Part shown: piece after piece, positions 1 to 8,093 of the stretch
Layout: every line of letters begins with the position of its first letter
How positions within the stretch are numbered: the first letter of the stretch is position 1
DNA from: Arthrobacter globiformis
GTDB lineage: Bacteria; Actinomycetota; Actinomycetes; Actinomycetales; Micrococcaceae
NCBI RefSeq assembly: GCF_030817195.1
Contig: NZ_JAUSYZ010000001.1
Location: 1,240,001-1,304,000, forward strand
DNA length: 64,000 bases
Direction: 5' to 3'
Translations under genes and position numbers: made by a program
The notes under the pieces: model-generated
What the model saw: only the letters and a program-made list of their open reading frames with translations
The model's database searches: none
Told to the model about the DNA's origin: nothing

Positions 1-2
1 AA

Positions 3-569
3 TTCGAAATCTGCGCGCACCGCTGGATCCACGTCGCCGAACCCGGGTACGGCGTGGCCATCGCCAACGCCTCCACCTACGGGCACGACGTCGCCCGGTC
101 TGTCCGGGACGACGGCGGGACCACCACCACCGTCCGGCTCTCGCTGCTGCGGGCAGCAAAGTTCCCGGACCCCCAGGCCGACCGCGGCAGGCACGTGCTT
201 GACGTCTGGGTCCGCCCGGCAGCGGGAATCGCGGAGGCAGTGGAGGAGGGCTACCGCGCCAACCTCGCGCCGAGGACGGTGCGGGGCGCCCGCCCGGCCG
301 AGGCGCTGGTTACGGTGGACAATCCGGCCCTGGTGATAGAAGCCGTAAAGCTGGCCGAGGACGGCTCCGGCGACGTCATCGTCCGGCTGTACGAATCACT
401 CGGCCAGCGTTCGGCCGGACGGCTCACAGCCAACTTCCCGGCCACTGGAATCCAGACCGTGGACCTGCTCGAGCGGCCGGTTGAGGCGACGGGCGTGGTG
501 GCCGGGGCGGACTCCGCCGAGCTCACCCTGCGGCCGTTTCAGCTGGTGACACTGAGGCTCGCCCGCTAA
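3..569 (+). CDS. alpha-mannosidase (GH38), C-terminal fragment
   Basis: The reading frame is open from the window edge, so the N-terminus and catalytic domain lie outside. The visible part begins FEICAHRWIHVAEPGYGVA, the conserved stretch in the C-terminal beta-sandwich of GH38 alpha-mannosidases (a His-Arg-Trp followed by a Glu-x-Gly-Tyr-Gly motif). The end of the protein is a beta-rich domain finishing in a Leu-Thr-Leu-Arg-Pro-Phe segment, also usual for the family. The family cleaves alpha-linked mannose residues. No signal peptide can be judged. The gene converges on the transporter operon that follows. Confidence 0.82.
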   Translation, partial: FEICAHRWIHVAEPGYGVAIANASTYGHDVARSVRDDGGTTTTVRLSLLRAAKFPDPQADRGRHVLDVWVRPAAGIAEAVEEGYRANLAPRTVRGARPAEALVTVDNPALVIEAVKLAEDGSGDVIVRLYESLGQRSAGRLTANFPATGIQTVDLLERPVEATGVVAGADSAELTLRPFQLVTLRLAR

Positions 570-595
570 GCGCTGTTTTCTGTTGAGCTGGTTCT

Positions 596-635
596 GCCGG
601 CAGCGCCCCCGACACGTCAGGCGGTCGCTGCCGGC
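596..635. terminator. hairpin between convergent genes
   Basis: GCCGGCAGCG at 596-605 pairs perfectly with CGCTGCCGGC at 626-635 around a 20-nt loop. It lies between the convergent stops of the mannosidase and the ABC ATPase gene and could serve both. No T tract follows, so its activity is uncertain. Confidence 0.4.
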
Positions 636-646
636 GCTACCGGCGC

Positions 647-1480
647 TCAGAACTCATGCAGCAGGCGCCGGACGAACTGCCGGGTCCGCTCCTGCCGCGG
701 CGCGCGGAGGACTTCGGCGGCCGGTCCGCGCTCCACCACGAGGCCGCCGTCCATGAAGATGACCTCGTCCGCTACCTGGCGGGCGAAGGCAAGCTCGTGG
801 GTGACGATGACCATGGTCCATCCCTCGTCGGCCAGTTCCTGGATGACGCCCAGGACCTCGCCCACGAGTTCCGGGTCCAGCGCCGAGGTTGGCTCGTCGA
901 ACAGCAGCAGCTGGGGCTTCAGGGCCAGGGCACGCACGATCCCTACCCGCTGCTGCTGGCCGCCGGAGAGCTCGAACGGGTAGGCGTCGCGTTTGTCCGC
1001 CAGTCCCACCCTGGCGAGCAGCTTTTCGGCCTCGGCCACCGCCTCGGCCCGCTTGCGCTTCTGGACCTGGACGGGTCCTTCGATGACGTTCTGCAGGACG
1101 GTCATGTGCGGGAACAGGTTGTAGTGCTGGAACACCATGGCGCTGCGGTCCCGCAGATCTGAAATCTCCTTCTTGGAGACCCTGGCGGAGAAATCCAGCG
1201 ACAGATCGGTGCCCGGCCCTGCGGAGGTGCCCGGCCCCGCAAAGGTAACCGTCCCGGCGTCGGGCGTTTCCAGTCCGTTGAGTGAGCGCAGCACGGTGGT
1301 CTTGCCGGAACCTGACGGCCCGATCAGGGCCACCACGTTGCCCCGGCGCACGTCGAGGTCGATGTCCCGCAGCACCACATTGCTGCCGAATGCCTTCGCG
1401 AGGTTCCGGACCGACAGCACGGGCCTGGCCTGTGATGTGGCTCCGGCTGCCTCGTGTGCTGCTCCGTCAGTGGGCGACAT
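647..1480 (-). CDS. amino-acid ABC transporter ATP-binding protein (probable L-cystine)
   Basis: This is the ATPase of a polar amino-acid importer. Walker A (GPSGSGKTT), a Q-loop segment AMVFQHYNLFPHMT, the signature LSGGQQQR, Walker B LLLFDEP and the switch His are all present. A roughly 20-residue insert before the Q-loop, containing LDFSARVSKKEI, is seen in ATPases of the L-cystine (Tcy) type, which supports that substrate. I chose ATG 1480 because AAAGGAG lies upstream; a longer reading to 1501 would start inside that site. The start overlaps the permease stop by 14 nt, so the two are translationally coupled. The substrate is inferred, not shown. Confidence 0.85.
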   Translation of the reverse strand: MSPTDGAAHEAAGATSQARPVLSVRNLAKAFGSNVVLRDIDLDVRRGNVVALIGPSGSGKTTVLRSLNGLETPDAGTVTFAGPGTSAGPGTDLSLDFSARVSKKEISDLRDRSAMVFQHYNLFPHMTVLQNVIEGPVQVQKRKRAEAVAEAEKLLARVGLADKRDAYPFELSGGQQQRVGIVRALALKPQLLLFDEPTSALDPELVGEVLGVIQELADEGWTMVIVTHELAFARQVADEVIFMDGGLVVERGPAAEVLRAPRQERTRQFVRRLLHEF

Positions 1481-2132
1481 AGCGGTCCAGTCTCCTTTCA
1501 AGGACGGACTGCCCGGAAGAGAGCGCCAGGCAGATCACCCAGTAGACCAGGGCAGCCTCGAGGTAGAGCGCCATGAACTCCTGGCTGAAGGCCGCGATCT
1601 GCTGGGCGTTGCGGAAGAGCTCCGTGACCAGGATCAGCGAGGCCAGGGACGTGTCCTTGACCAGCGAAATGAAGGTGTTGGACAGCGGCGGCACGGACAC
1701 CCTCGCAGCCTGTGGCAGGATGATGCGGCGCAGCGACTGGCCACGGGACATGCCGATGGTGTGGCCGGCTTCCCACTGCCCCTTGGGCACCGACAGGATG
1801 GCGGCGCGGATGACCTCGGCAGCATAACCGCCAACGTTGAGCGAAAAGGCGATGATGGCACTGGGCCACGGGTCAAGCTTCACGCCCAGGCTGGGCAGGC
1901 CGTAGAAGATCACAAACAGCTGCACCAGCAGCGGCGTGCCGCGGATCACCGAAACGTAGAACCGCGCCACGCCGGACACCACGGCGTTCCGGCTCAGGCG
2001 CATCAGCGCCACCAGCAGGGCCAGGGCAAGGCCGATCACGAACGACGCCAGCGTCAGCGGGATGGTGCCGGTGATGGCACCCGTGACAATAGGGCCGAAG
2101 GAGCTCCAGATGAGATCCCAGTTCAACGGCAT
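1467..2132 (-). CDS. amino-acid ABC transporter permease (probable L-cystine)
   Basis: A 221-residue integral membrane protein of the HisM/GlnP permease family with about five hydrophobic segments. It carries the ABC-permease EAA loop (QWEAGHTIGMSRGQSLRRII), which docks on the ATPase. The motif RGTPLLVQLF near residue 64 is the usual family signature. It starts immediately after the binding-protein gene and overlaps the ATPase start, giving a binding protein, permease, ATPase operon. A single permease gene implies a homodimeric channel, as in cystine and some glutamine/arginine importers. Confidence 0.87.
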   Translation of the reverse strand: MPLNWDLIWSSFGPIVTGAITGTIPLTLASFVIGLALALLVALMRLSRNAVVSGVARFYVSVIRGTPLLVQLFVIFYGLPSLGVKLDPWPSAIIAFSLNVGGYAAEVIRAAILSVPKGQWEAGHTIGMSRGQSLRRIILPQAARVSVPPLSNTFISLVKDTSLASLILVTELFRNAQQIAAFSQEFMALYLEAALVYWVICLALSSGQSVLERRLDRYVAH

Positions 2133-2954
2133 CTACTTGGTGACGTCCGTGCCGAAGTACTTCTCCGAGATCTTGGCCAGCGTCCCGTCGGTGCGGAGGT
2201 CGTCCAGCGCCTTGTCCACCGCTCTGGTGAGCTCCGTGGAACCCTTGCGGAACACAAAGGCGCTTTCGGACTTCTCCGTGGTTTCGGCGGCAATCTTCAG
2301 CCCGGCGTCCGGGTTCGTCTTGGCGTAGTCGAGGTAGGTGAGCTTGTCGTTGACGATGGCGTCCACGCGTCCCTGCCGGACCAGCGCGACGCCCTGGGCC
2401 CAGCCCTCTACGGACTGGACGTTGGCGCCGGCGTCGACGGCCATCTTGTAGAAGTTGCTGGTGAGCGACTGGGCTGTGGTCTTGCCCTTGAGGCTGTCAA
2501 AGCCGGTAATGCTGTTGTTGTCCGCCTTCGTCACGATCACGCCCGTGGAGACGGTGTACGGCTTGGAGAAGTCGTACTTGGCTTTGCGTTCGTCGTTGAT
2601 GGAGATCTGGTTGGCGATGGTGTCGAAGCGCTTGGCGTCGAGGCCGGCGAAGATGCCGTCGAACTGGGTCTCCCGGAAGGTGGCCTTCACGCCCAGCTTC
2701 TCGGCAACTGCGCGGGCGATCTCCACGTCGTAGCCCGTCAGGTCGCCTGCTCCTTCGGCGTGGAAGGAGAAGGGCTTGTAGGTGCCCTCGGTGGCGACGA
2801 CGATCTCGCCCTTGGCCTTCACGTCGCTGAGCGAGGTGTCGGAGCTGCTGGCGGCCGGTGCCTGGGAGGAACCGCCGCCGCAGGCCGTCAGAGCCAGGGC
2901 CAGTCCGGCGAGGGCGGCCGCAAGGGCGGAGCGGCGGGAGGGGACACGGTTCAT
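2133..2954 (-). CDS. amino-acid ABC transporter substrate-binding lipoprotein (probable L-cystine)
   Basis: The extracytoplasmic receptor of the importer, 273 residues, in the family 3 solute-binding group. The N-terminus has RR, a hydrophobic stretch and the lipobox LTAC at about residues 22-25, so it should be lipid-anchored. The body shows GYDVEIARAVAEKLGV and DAKRFDTIANQISI; the latter, with DFSKPYTVS, resembles cystine receptors of the TcyA/FliY type more than glutamine or glutamate receptors. AGAAGG precedes the ATG at a good distance. First gene of the operon; its promoter must lie in 2955-3110. Confidence 0.83.
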   Translation of the reverse strand: MNRVPSRRSALAAALAGLALALTACGGGSSQAPAASSSDTSLSDVKAKGEIVVATEGTYKPFSFHAEGAGDLTGYDVEIARAVAEKLGVKATFRETQFDGIFAGLDAKRFDTIANQISINDERKAKYDFSKPYTVSTGVIVTKADNNSITGFDSLKGKTTAQSLTSNFYKMAVDAGANVQSVEGWAQGVALVRQGRVDAIVNDKLTYLDYAKTNPDAGLKIAAETTEKSESAFVFRKGSTELTRAVDKALDDLRTDGTLAKISEKYFGTDVTK

Positions 2955-3262
2955 GGCGAATACCTTCTTCTTCAGGCGGCGGCGGTGCGGGCGCGGCGGG
3001 CGGGTCCGCCTGCGACGCTACTGCCTGCAACGCATTTGAAAAGACGTTTTATTTCGCCATCATACGGGGGCGCCATACGGGTCGGCGGCTCCCTAAGGGA
3101 GGGTCGTTAAAAAGGCTGAGTGGGGGCGGTCCCCAACGGCCGCCACCACTCATCCCCCCAATGTGCGATCCGGCAGGCGCCACAGCTTGTGAGCCAGGCA
3201 GCAACTGCTTTCACACATTCATGATTCTCTCACGGTCTAATGATTTTGTGAATCCCGGTTTG
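2955..3262. other. 308-nt intergenic region
   Basis: This stretch holds the minus-strand terminator at 3109-3151 for the gene ending at 3263, followed by about 150 nt that must contain the promoter and leader of the cystine-type operon. I see no coding potential and no recognisable riboswitch in it. An AT-rich patch at 3037-3062 is the most likely promoter area, but no good -35/-10 pair can be fixed. Confidence 0.5.
3109..3151 (-). terminator. rho-independent terminator
   Basis: On the minus strand a 12-bp stem (arms 3140-3151 and 3118-3129, one mismatch) with a 10-nt loop is followed 4 nt later by TTTTT (3113-3109). It lies downstream of the gene ending at 3263 and upstream of the importer operon, so it should separate the two transcripts. 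Confidence 0.75.
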
Positions 3263-4000
3263 CTACCTTCCGGTAGATGACGTTCCGTGACTCCTGCGCT
3301 GGGCGGCTTTTACCCGTGCCAGCCAGACCATGACGAGGCCGGATGTGTAGAAAACCACCGCCCCGTTGTTCACCGCCGGCGCCGCGGGGAGCAGCTGCGC
3401 GGGCGCAAACTCAAGGAAGAGACCGGCGACAGTGGCTGCTGCTCCGGCCGCCATCAGGGCAGCCCCGGTCCTGACCAGCGGAGGCAGGCGTTCCTTGACG
3501 CTGCGGAGCAGGGCAGGCAGCAGGGCGAGGGAGACATACGCCAGGTAACCCCGGGCCGCGGCCCAGTAAAAGGGCAGCAGGGCCTCATTCCGCGGGCTGA
3601 CCGCCCCGGCGTCCTGGAAGCGGACCGACGACGCGGCGGCGTCCATCATGAGGAAGACCGTTACCAGGGCCACGGAGAAAATCGCGAGCGCGGCCAGGCC
3701 GGGAGGGCCGGCGATCATGCGGTGGGCGTCGGGGGCACCAAACCCCTTGGTGACGCGGACTGCGATGAGGTAGATCGTGGCGAAGACAATCAGGCGCAGC
3801 AGGACGTGGGCAATGTTGATGCCGCCCAGTGCCCCGTCGATGGCCACATAGAACTGTTCGATGCTCAGGACCGCGGCGGCCGTCGCGAGCAGGAAAATGA
3901 AGAACAGGGCCGGATTGACTCCACGCACGGTGCTCGGGATCCGGGCCAGGGCGGCAGCGGCGCAAACCACCAGGGTTATCCACGGGAGAATCTCGCTCAC
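3263..4000 (-). CDS. seven-helix membrane protein, cassette copy 2
   Basis: A 245-residue polytopic membrane protein with about seven hydrophobic segments. It is a diverged paralogue of the protein at 4764-5498: both keep an early Arg-x-Pro, an ID-x(2)-LGG-x-N pattern near residue 55 and a GFG after the third helix. The fold and size recall the MAB_1171c-like putative transporters of actinobacteria, which often sit beside XRE-type regulators, but that link is tentative. The start overlaps the regulator stop as ATGA (3997-4000), so the two are coupled. A terminator follows. Function unknown; a signal sensor or small-molecule transporter is possible. Confidence 0.7.
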   Translation of the reverse strand: MSEILPWITLVVCAAAALARIPSTVRGVNPALFFIFLLATAAAVLSIEQFYVAIDGALGGINIAHVLLRLIVFATIYLIAVRVTKGFGAPDAHRMIAGPPGLAALAIFSVALVTVFLMMDAAASSVRFQDAGAVSPRNEALLPFYWAAARGYLAYVSLALLPALLRSVKERLPPLVRTGAALMAAGAAATVAGLFLEFAPAQLLPAAPAVNNGAVVFYTSGLVMVWLARVKAAQRRSHGTSSTGR

Positions 4001-4728
4001 ACCAGGTTCTCCCAGATTCGTTCGGTCTGTTCCTGGTCCTGTTCCTGCCGTCGCAGGGTCCTGCCCATCGCCTGGAGGCGCTCGCCGGCCAGTGCGGTAA
4101 GGTCGCCGTCGCTGAGCCGGTCGAGGGCCGCTTGCCGGGCGCCGGGTGGCCAGCCGGCTTCCGTTTCGGTCACCAGTCCGGTGGCCACCAGCCCGCTGGC
4201 CAGTCCGACGCCGGCTGCCCGTGAGGTGGCGACGGCCAATTCCGGGGCAAGCCGGTTGGCCGTCAGCTGTGCTGAGTAGTTCTGCGGGGCGACGCCGGTG
4301 GCGGCGGAGACCCGGTGGCGGAGTTCACCGTCGTCGATTGCATCCACCCAGTTCTTCACGGAGGTGGCATGCGGAGGCGGGCTGAGTTCAGGCTGGCCCG
4401 AGCCGGTGGAATCTGCCGGCGCGGTGCGGACAATGACGGCCCGCAGCAGGTCGACGGTGGCGATTTGGCTGACCAGTTCCTTGTCGGTGGGAGGCAGGGA
4501 GGAACTGGCGAGGTCGCTGTAGGTGTCGAAAGTGGCCAGTGCGGCAACCGGATTGATGTTGTAGGCCCGGCTGATGCTCACGACCGTGGTCTCGGCAACC
4601 TTCCCCCTCACCATCTGCTGGGCGAGGGTGGTCCGCTTGACTCCCGAGACCCTGCAAATATCGGCCGTGCTGGTATCCGGTGCTACGCCACTAAGCCAGC
4701 GCTGGAATGCTTTGGCGGGGAGGGGCAT
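3997..4728 (-). CDS. double-HTH XRE-like regulator, cassette copy 2
   Basis: A 243-residue protein. Residues 5-65 form an XRE-like HTH (GVKRTTLAQQMVRGKV, then a recognition-helix-like segment). A second domain at about 120-200 repeats the pattern (GVAPQNYSAQLTANRL) and may be a second DNA-binding or dimerisation unit. ATG 4728 is chosen because it aligns with the start of the paralogue at 6232 and has AGAGAG upstream; the long open frame above it is the antisense of another gene. Residues matching 4120-4365 are identical to the paralogue, while both flanks have drifted. Probable transcriptional regulator of the cassette; ligand unknown. Confidence 0.75.
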   Translation of the reverse strand: MPLPAKAFQRWLSGVAPDTSTADICRVSGVKRTTLAQQMVRGKVAETTVVSISRAYNINPVAALATFDTYSDLASSSLPPTDKELVSQIATVDLLRAVIVRTAPADSTGSGQPELSPPPHATSVKNWVDAIDDGELRHRVSAATGVAPQNYSAQLTANRLAPELAVATSRAAGVGLASGLVATGLVTETEAGWPPGARQAALDRLSDGDLTALAGERLQAMGRTLRRQEQDQEQTERIWENLV

Positions 4729-4763
4729 GAAACGCTCTCTGATGAACGAATGTTTGACCCATA

Positions 4764-5498
4764 CTAACGGCGTTGGGCGGACACACGCCCGTGCTTCCGG
4801 CCGGCCCGGCCGCTGGCTATCCAGATGAGTGCCAGGCCTGCCACAAAGCACAGGATGGCTGTGTAATTGACAACGAAGCGCAGGAATCCCAGCCCAGGCG
4901 GGACGACAGGGAACAGCAACGATAGGGGGATCGCGATGCTGCCCACGGCCAGAAACGCCGCGCTGATCCGGAGCATGGCGGGCAGCGGGCTCCTGATGGC
5001 CCGCAGCATCCCCGGCAGGATCGCCAGGCACACGTAAGCCGGGTAGGCGCGGCCCGCGGCGCCGTAGTACTCGACGAGAATGGCGTTCTGTTGATTTGTG
5101 GCTGCCACGTCCACGAGCCCCGCCGATGACCCCGACGTGTCCATCAGGACAAAGCACACCACTAGCACGGCAGAAATCAGTCCCAGGGCAAGCATGCCGG
5201 CGCGGCCCCGGATCAGCTGGACTCCACGGCTGTCCCCAAACCCGGCCGCAATCCGAAGGCCAAGGAAGAAGATCGCCCCGAAGATGATGAAGCGCAGCAG
5301 GAGGTTGGCCACGTTGGTGCCGCCCAGCAGGGCATCGATCGCCAGGTAGGGACCGCGGATGCTCAGCAGGATGGCCAGCGTCAGAAGCGCCAGGGCATAG
5401 AAGATGGACCTGTTTTTCCGGCGGACCAGGTTCGGGATCCGGCTCAGCGCGGCGGCGCCGGATGCGATCAGGGTGGTCCATTGCAGGATTTCAATCAT
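4764..5498 (-). CDS. seven-helix membrane protein, cassette copy 1
   Basis: A 244-residue membrane protein with about seven hydrophobic segments, a paralogue of the protein at 3263-4000. It keeps ALSRIPNLVRR near the N-terminus, IDALLGGTNVANLLLR around residue 55 and a basic C-terminal tail (GRAGRKHGR) that is probably cytoplasmic. Its ATG overlaps the stop of the upstream regulator (ATGA, 5495-5498). The next cassette copy begins 35 nt beyond its stop, so all four genes probably form one transcript. No catalytic motif is visible. Best described as a membrane partner of the regulator. Confidence 0.7.
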   Translation of the reverse strand: MIEILQWTTLIASGAAALSRIPNLVRRKNRSIFYALALLTLAILLSIRGPYLAIDALLGGTNVANLLLRFIIFGAIFFLGLRIAAGFGDSRGVQLIRGRAGMLALGLISAVLVVCFVLMDTSGSSAGLVDVAATNQQNAILVEYYGAAGRAYPAYVCLAILPGMLRAIRSPLPAMLRISAAFLAVGSIAIPLSLLFPVVPPGLGFLRFVVNYTAILCFVAGLALIWIASGRAGRKHGRVSAQRR

Positions 5499-6232
5499 CC
5501 GAGGTTCTCCCAGATCGTTTCGGTTTGTCGTTGGTCGTGTTCCTGCCGGCGCAGGGCCTTGCCGAGCGCTTGGAGGCGCTCGCCGGCCAGAACGGCCAGT
5601 TCGCCGTCGGTCAGCAGGTCGAGGGCCGCCTGCCGTGCGCCGGGTGGCCAGCCGGCTTCCGTTTCGGTCACCAGGCCGGTGGCCACCAGCCCGCTGGCCA
5701 GTCCGACGCCGGCTGCCCGTGACGTGGCGACGGCCAGTTCCGGGGCAAGCCGGTTGGCCGTCAGCTGTGCTGAGTAGTTCTGCGGGGCGACGCCGGTGGC
5801 GGCGGAGACCCGGTGGCGGAGTTCGCCGTCGTCGATTGCATCCACCCAGTTCTTCACGGAGGTGGGGTGGGGCGGCGGGCTGAGTTCGGGCGGACCCGTG
5901 CCATTGTCTGTGCCGGTGTCCGGCTCGGTGCGCGCAATGATGGCGTGCAGCAGGTCCGCCGTGGCGATCTGGCTGACCAGTTCCTGCAGTGTGGGCGGGA
6001 CCGGCGGTTTTCCCAGATCCCGATACCGCTCAAAGGAGCCCAGCGCTGCCACCGGATTGATATTGAAGGCCCGGCTGATCCCCACAACGGTTGCCTCGGC
6101 CACCTTGCCGCGGACCAGCTGCTGGGCCAGGGTGGAGCGCTTGACCCCTGAAGCCCTCGCCACATCAGCAACGCTGGCGTCCGGCGCGATGCCGTGCAGC
6201 CAGTGCTGGAAGGCCTTGGCGGATAGGGGCAT
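5495..6232 (-). CDS. double-HTH XRE-like regulator, cassette copy 1
   Basis: A 245-residue paralogue of the regulator at 3997-4728. The N-terminal HTH (GVKRSTLAQQLVRGKV) and the second HTH-like domain are in the same order, and both proteins end in IWENL plus one residue. The start at 6232 has AGAGAGCG in front, the same leader sequence as its copy. It is the first gene of the four-gene unit and is divergent from the ABC-F operon; the 196 nt between them must hold both promoters. The ligand or DNA target is unknown, and autoregulation of the cassette would be the simplest role. Confidence 0.76.
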   Translation of the reverse strand: MPLSAKAFQHWLHGIAPDASVADVARASGVKRSTLAQQLVRGKVAEATVVGISRAFNINPVAALGSFERYRDLGKPPVPPTLQELVSQIATADLLHAIIARTEPDTGTDNGTGPPELSPPPHPTSVKNWVDAIDDGELRHRVSAATGVAPQNYSAQLTANRLAPELAVATSRAAGVGLASGLVATGLVTETEAGWPPGARQAALDLLTDGELAVLAGERLQALGKALRRQEHDQRQTETIWENLG

Positions 6233-6290
6233 GGAACGCTCTCTGCTGACGGGCGGGGGTGGTGCGGAGACGCGGCCCGCCGGCCTCGAT

Positions 6291-6320
6291 TTTACGTAGC
6301 GCGCCGCTTCAACTATGCTA
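6291..6320 (+). promoter_or_regulatory. candidate promoter for the ABC-F operon
   Basis: TTTACG at 6291-6296 and TATGCT at 6315-6320 are separated by 18 nt. A transcript starting near 6327 would run straight into the hairpin at 6329-6372 and then the ABC-F gene. Confidence 0.45.
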
Positions 6321-6328
6321 AATGGTCG

Positions 6329-6372
6329 AACCCGCTGGTCCGTACACCCCCCAAGTCCGGACCAGCGGGTTC
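6329..6372 (+). promoter_or_regulatory. leader hairpin, possible attenuator
   Basis: AACCCGCTGGTCCG (6329-6342) pairs perfectly over 14 bp with CGGACCAGCGGGTT (6358-6371), followed by CTTTC. The hairpin lies between the candidate promoter and the ABC-F start, so it is not an ordinary gene-end terminator. ABC-F resistance genes are often controlled by leader attenuation, which would fit. The T tract is weak. A 35-codon frame (6322-6429) spans it and ends in TGATG at the ABC-F start. Confidence 0.5.
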
Positions 6373-6428
6373 TTTCATGCCCGCCTGAATTTTCGGGTAA
6401 AAACGGGCAGCGGTGAGAGGATGGATTG

Positions 6429-8093
6429 ATGACTGCAACCCTTGTTGCGAAGGACCTTTCGGGCGGTCATGATCACCGCACCCTCTTCTCCGGGCTGTCC
6501 CTCACAGTGGCTCCCGGGGACGTTGTCGGCGTGGTCGGCGCCAACGGTGCCGGCAAGTCCACGCTGCTGCGGCTCCTTGCCGGCGTGGACCAGGCGCAGG
6601 ACGGCACCGTCAGCCTCGCGCCGGCCGACGCCTTCGTGGGCTGGCTGCCACAGGAACACGAACGCAAGGCCGGCGAAACGGTCGCCGCCTACATCGCCCG
6701 CCGCACCGGCTGCGCCCAAGCCACCGCTGAAATGGAATCCACGGCCGAGGCCCTGGGGTCGGGGGCGCCCGGAGCCGACGACGCCTACTCGGTGGCCTTT
6801 GACCGGTGGATGGCCTCAGGCGCCGCGGACCTGGACGAACGGATAGCCCCCGTCCTCGCGGACCTGGGCCTGGACGTCGGTCCCGACGCCGAAATGACCG
6901 GGCTGTCCGGCGGCCAGGCTGCCCGCGTGGCGCTCGCCGCCCTGCTGCTGAGCCGCTTCGACGTCGTGCTCCTGGACGAGCCCACCAACGATCTTGACCT
7001 GGACGGCCTGGCCAAGCTGGAAGCATTCGTGCAGGGCCTTCGCGGCGGCGTGGTGCTGGTCTCCCACGACCGCGAGTTCCTCGCCCGCTGCGTGACCTCC
7101 ATCGTGGAACTGGACCTCGCCCAGAACTCCGTGGCCGTGTACGACGGCGGCTATGAGGCCTTCCTGGAGGAACGGGCCGTCGCCCGCCGGCACGCCCGTG
7201 AACGGTACGAGGAATTCGCCTCGACCAAGGCGGACCTGGTGTCCCGGGCCCGGACCCAGCGGGAATGGAGCTCGCAGGGCGTCCGGAACGCGATGCGGAA
7301 AAGCCCTGACAACGACAAGATCCGCCGCGCGGCCAGCACCGAATCGTCCGAGAAGCAGGCCCAGAAGGTCCGGCAGATGGAATCGCGCATCGCCCGCCTG
7401 GACGTGGTGGAAGAACCGCGCAAAGAATGGCAGCTGCAGTTCACTATCGGCCAGGCGCCGCGGTCCAGTTCGGTGGTGGCAACGCTGCGCGATGCCGTGG
7501 TCCGGCAGGGCAGCTTCACCCTGGGCCCGGTGAACCTGCAGCTCAACGCCGGCGAGCGGATCGGCATCACCGGTCCGAACGGGGCCGGCAAGTCGACGCT
7601 GCTCCGGCTGCTCCTGGGGACGCAGGCACCGGACTCCGGCGACGCTTCCCGTGGTGTGTCCGTGGCCGTCGGCGAGATCGACCAGGTCCGCGGGCTGCTG
7701 GCCGGGCACCTGCTGCTGGCTGACGCCGTCGAAGCCGTCCTGACGGATTACACGTCCGCCGAGGTCCGCACGCTGCTGGCGAAGTTCGGACTCAAGGCGG
7801 ACCATACCGCCCGAACCGTGGACTCGCTGTCGCCGGGGGAGCGGACCCGCGCCGCCCTGGCCTTGCTGCAGGCCCAAGGAGTGAACCTGCTGGTCCTGGA
7901 CGAGCCCACCAACCACCTGGACCTCCCGGCCATCGAACAGCTGGAAGAAGCATTGGAAAGCTACGACGGCGCCCTGCTGCTGGTCACCCACGACCGGCGG
8001 CTGCTGGAAAACGTCCGCCTGGACGTGCGCTGGAACGTGGACAACGGCGTCGTCACCGAACTGGCGGCAGGCAAGATGGAGCAGAACAGATGA
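6429..8093 (+). CDS. ABC-F ATPase (ribosome-associated, antibiotic-resistance type)
   Basis: A soluble protein of two ABC ATPase domains with no membrane segments. Domain 1 has Walker A GANGAGKST at about residue 36, LSGGQAAR near 158 and DEPTNDLD. Domain 2 has GPNGAGKST near 381, LSPGERTRAAL near 466 and DEPTNHLD. The roughly 75-residue charged linker between them matches the P-site tRNA-interaction motif position of ABC-F factors. These proteins bind the ribosomal E site and can displace antibiotics or aid stalled translation. ATG 6429 is preferred over an adjacent TTG; GAGAGGA lies upstream. The stop overlaps the next start (ATGA), and the exporter downstream supports a drug-tolerance role. 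Confidence 0.88.
   Translation: MTATLVAKDLSGGHDHRTLFSGLSLTVAPGDVVGVVGANGAGKSTLLRLLAGVDQAQDGTVSLAPADAFVGWLPQEHERKAGETVAAYIARRTGCAQATAEMESTAEALGSGAPGADDAYSVAFDRWMASGAADLDERIAPVLADLGLDVGPDAEMTGLSGGQAARVALAALLLSRFDVVLLDEPTNDLDLDGLAKLEAFVQGLRGGVVLVSHDREFLARCVTSIVELDLAQNSVAVYDGGYEAFLEERAVARRHARERYEEFASTKADLVSRARTQREWSSQGVRNAMRKSPDNDKIRRAASTESSEKQAQKVRQMESRIARLDVVEEPRKEWQLQFTIGQAPRSSSVVATLRDAVVRQGSFTLGPVNLQLNAGERIGITGPNGAGKSTLLRLLLGTQAPDSGDASRGVSVAVGEIDQVRGLLAGHLLLADAVEAVLTDYTSAEVRTLLAKFGLKADHTARTVDSLSPGERTRAALALLQAQGVNLLVLDEPTNHLDLPAIEQLEEALESYDGALLLVTHDRRLLENVRLDVRWNVDNGVVTELAAGKMEQNR

Noticed and set aside
1137..3110. 657-residue plus-strand open frame over the cystine-type operon
   Set aside because: It is antisense to three well-supported genes and shows low-complexity, Gly/Val/Asp-rich sequence typical of shadow frames in high-GC DNA.
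3041..3262. Possible riboswitch upstream of the cystine-type operon
   Set aside because: The only clear structure is a terminator belonging to the upstream gene; no SAM or other aptamer core is recognisable.
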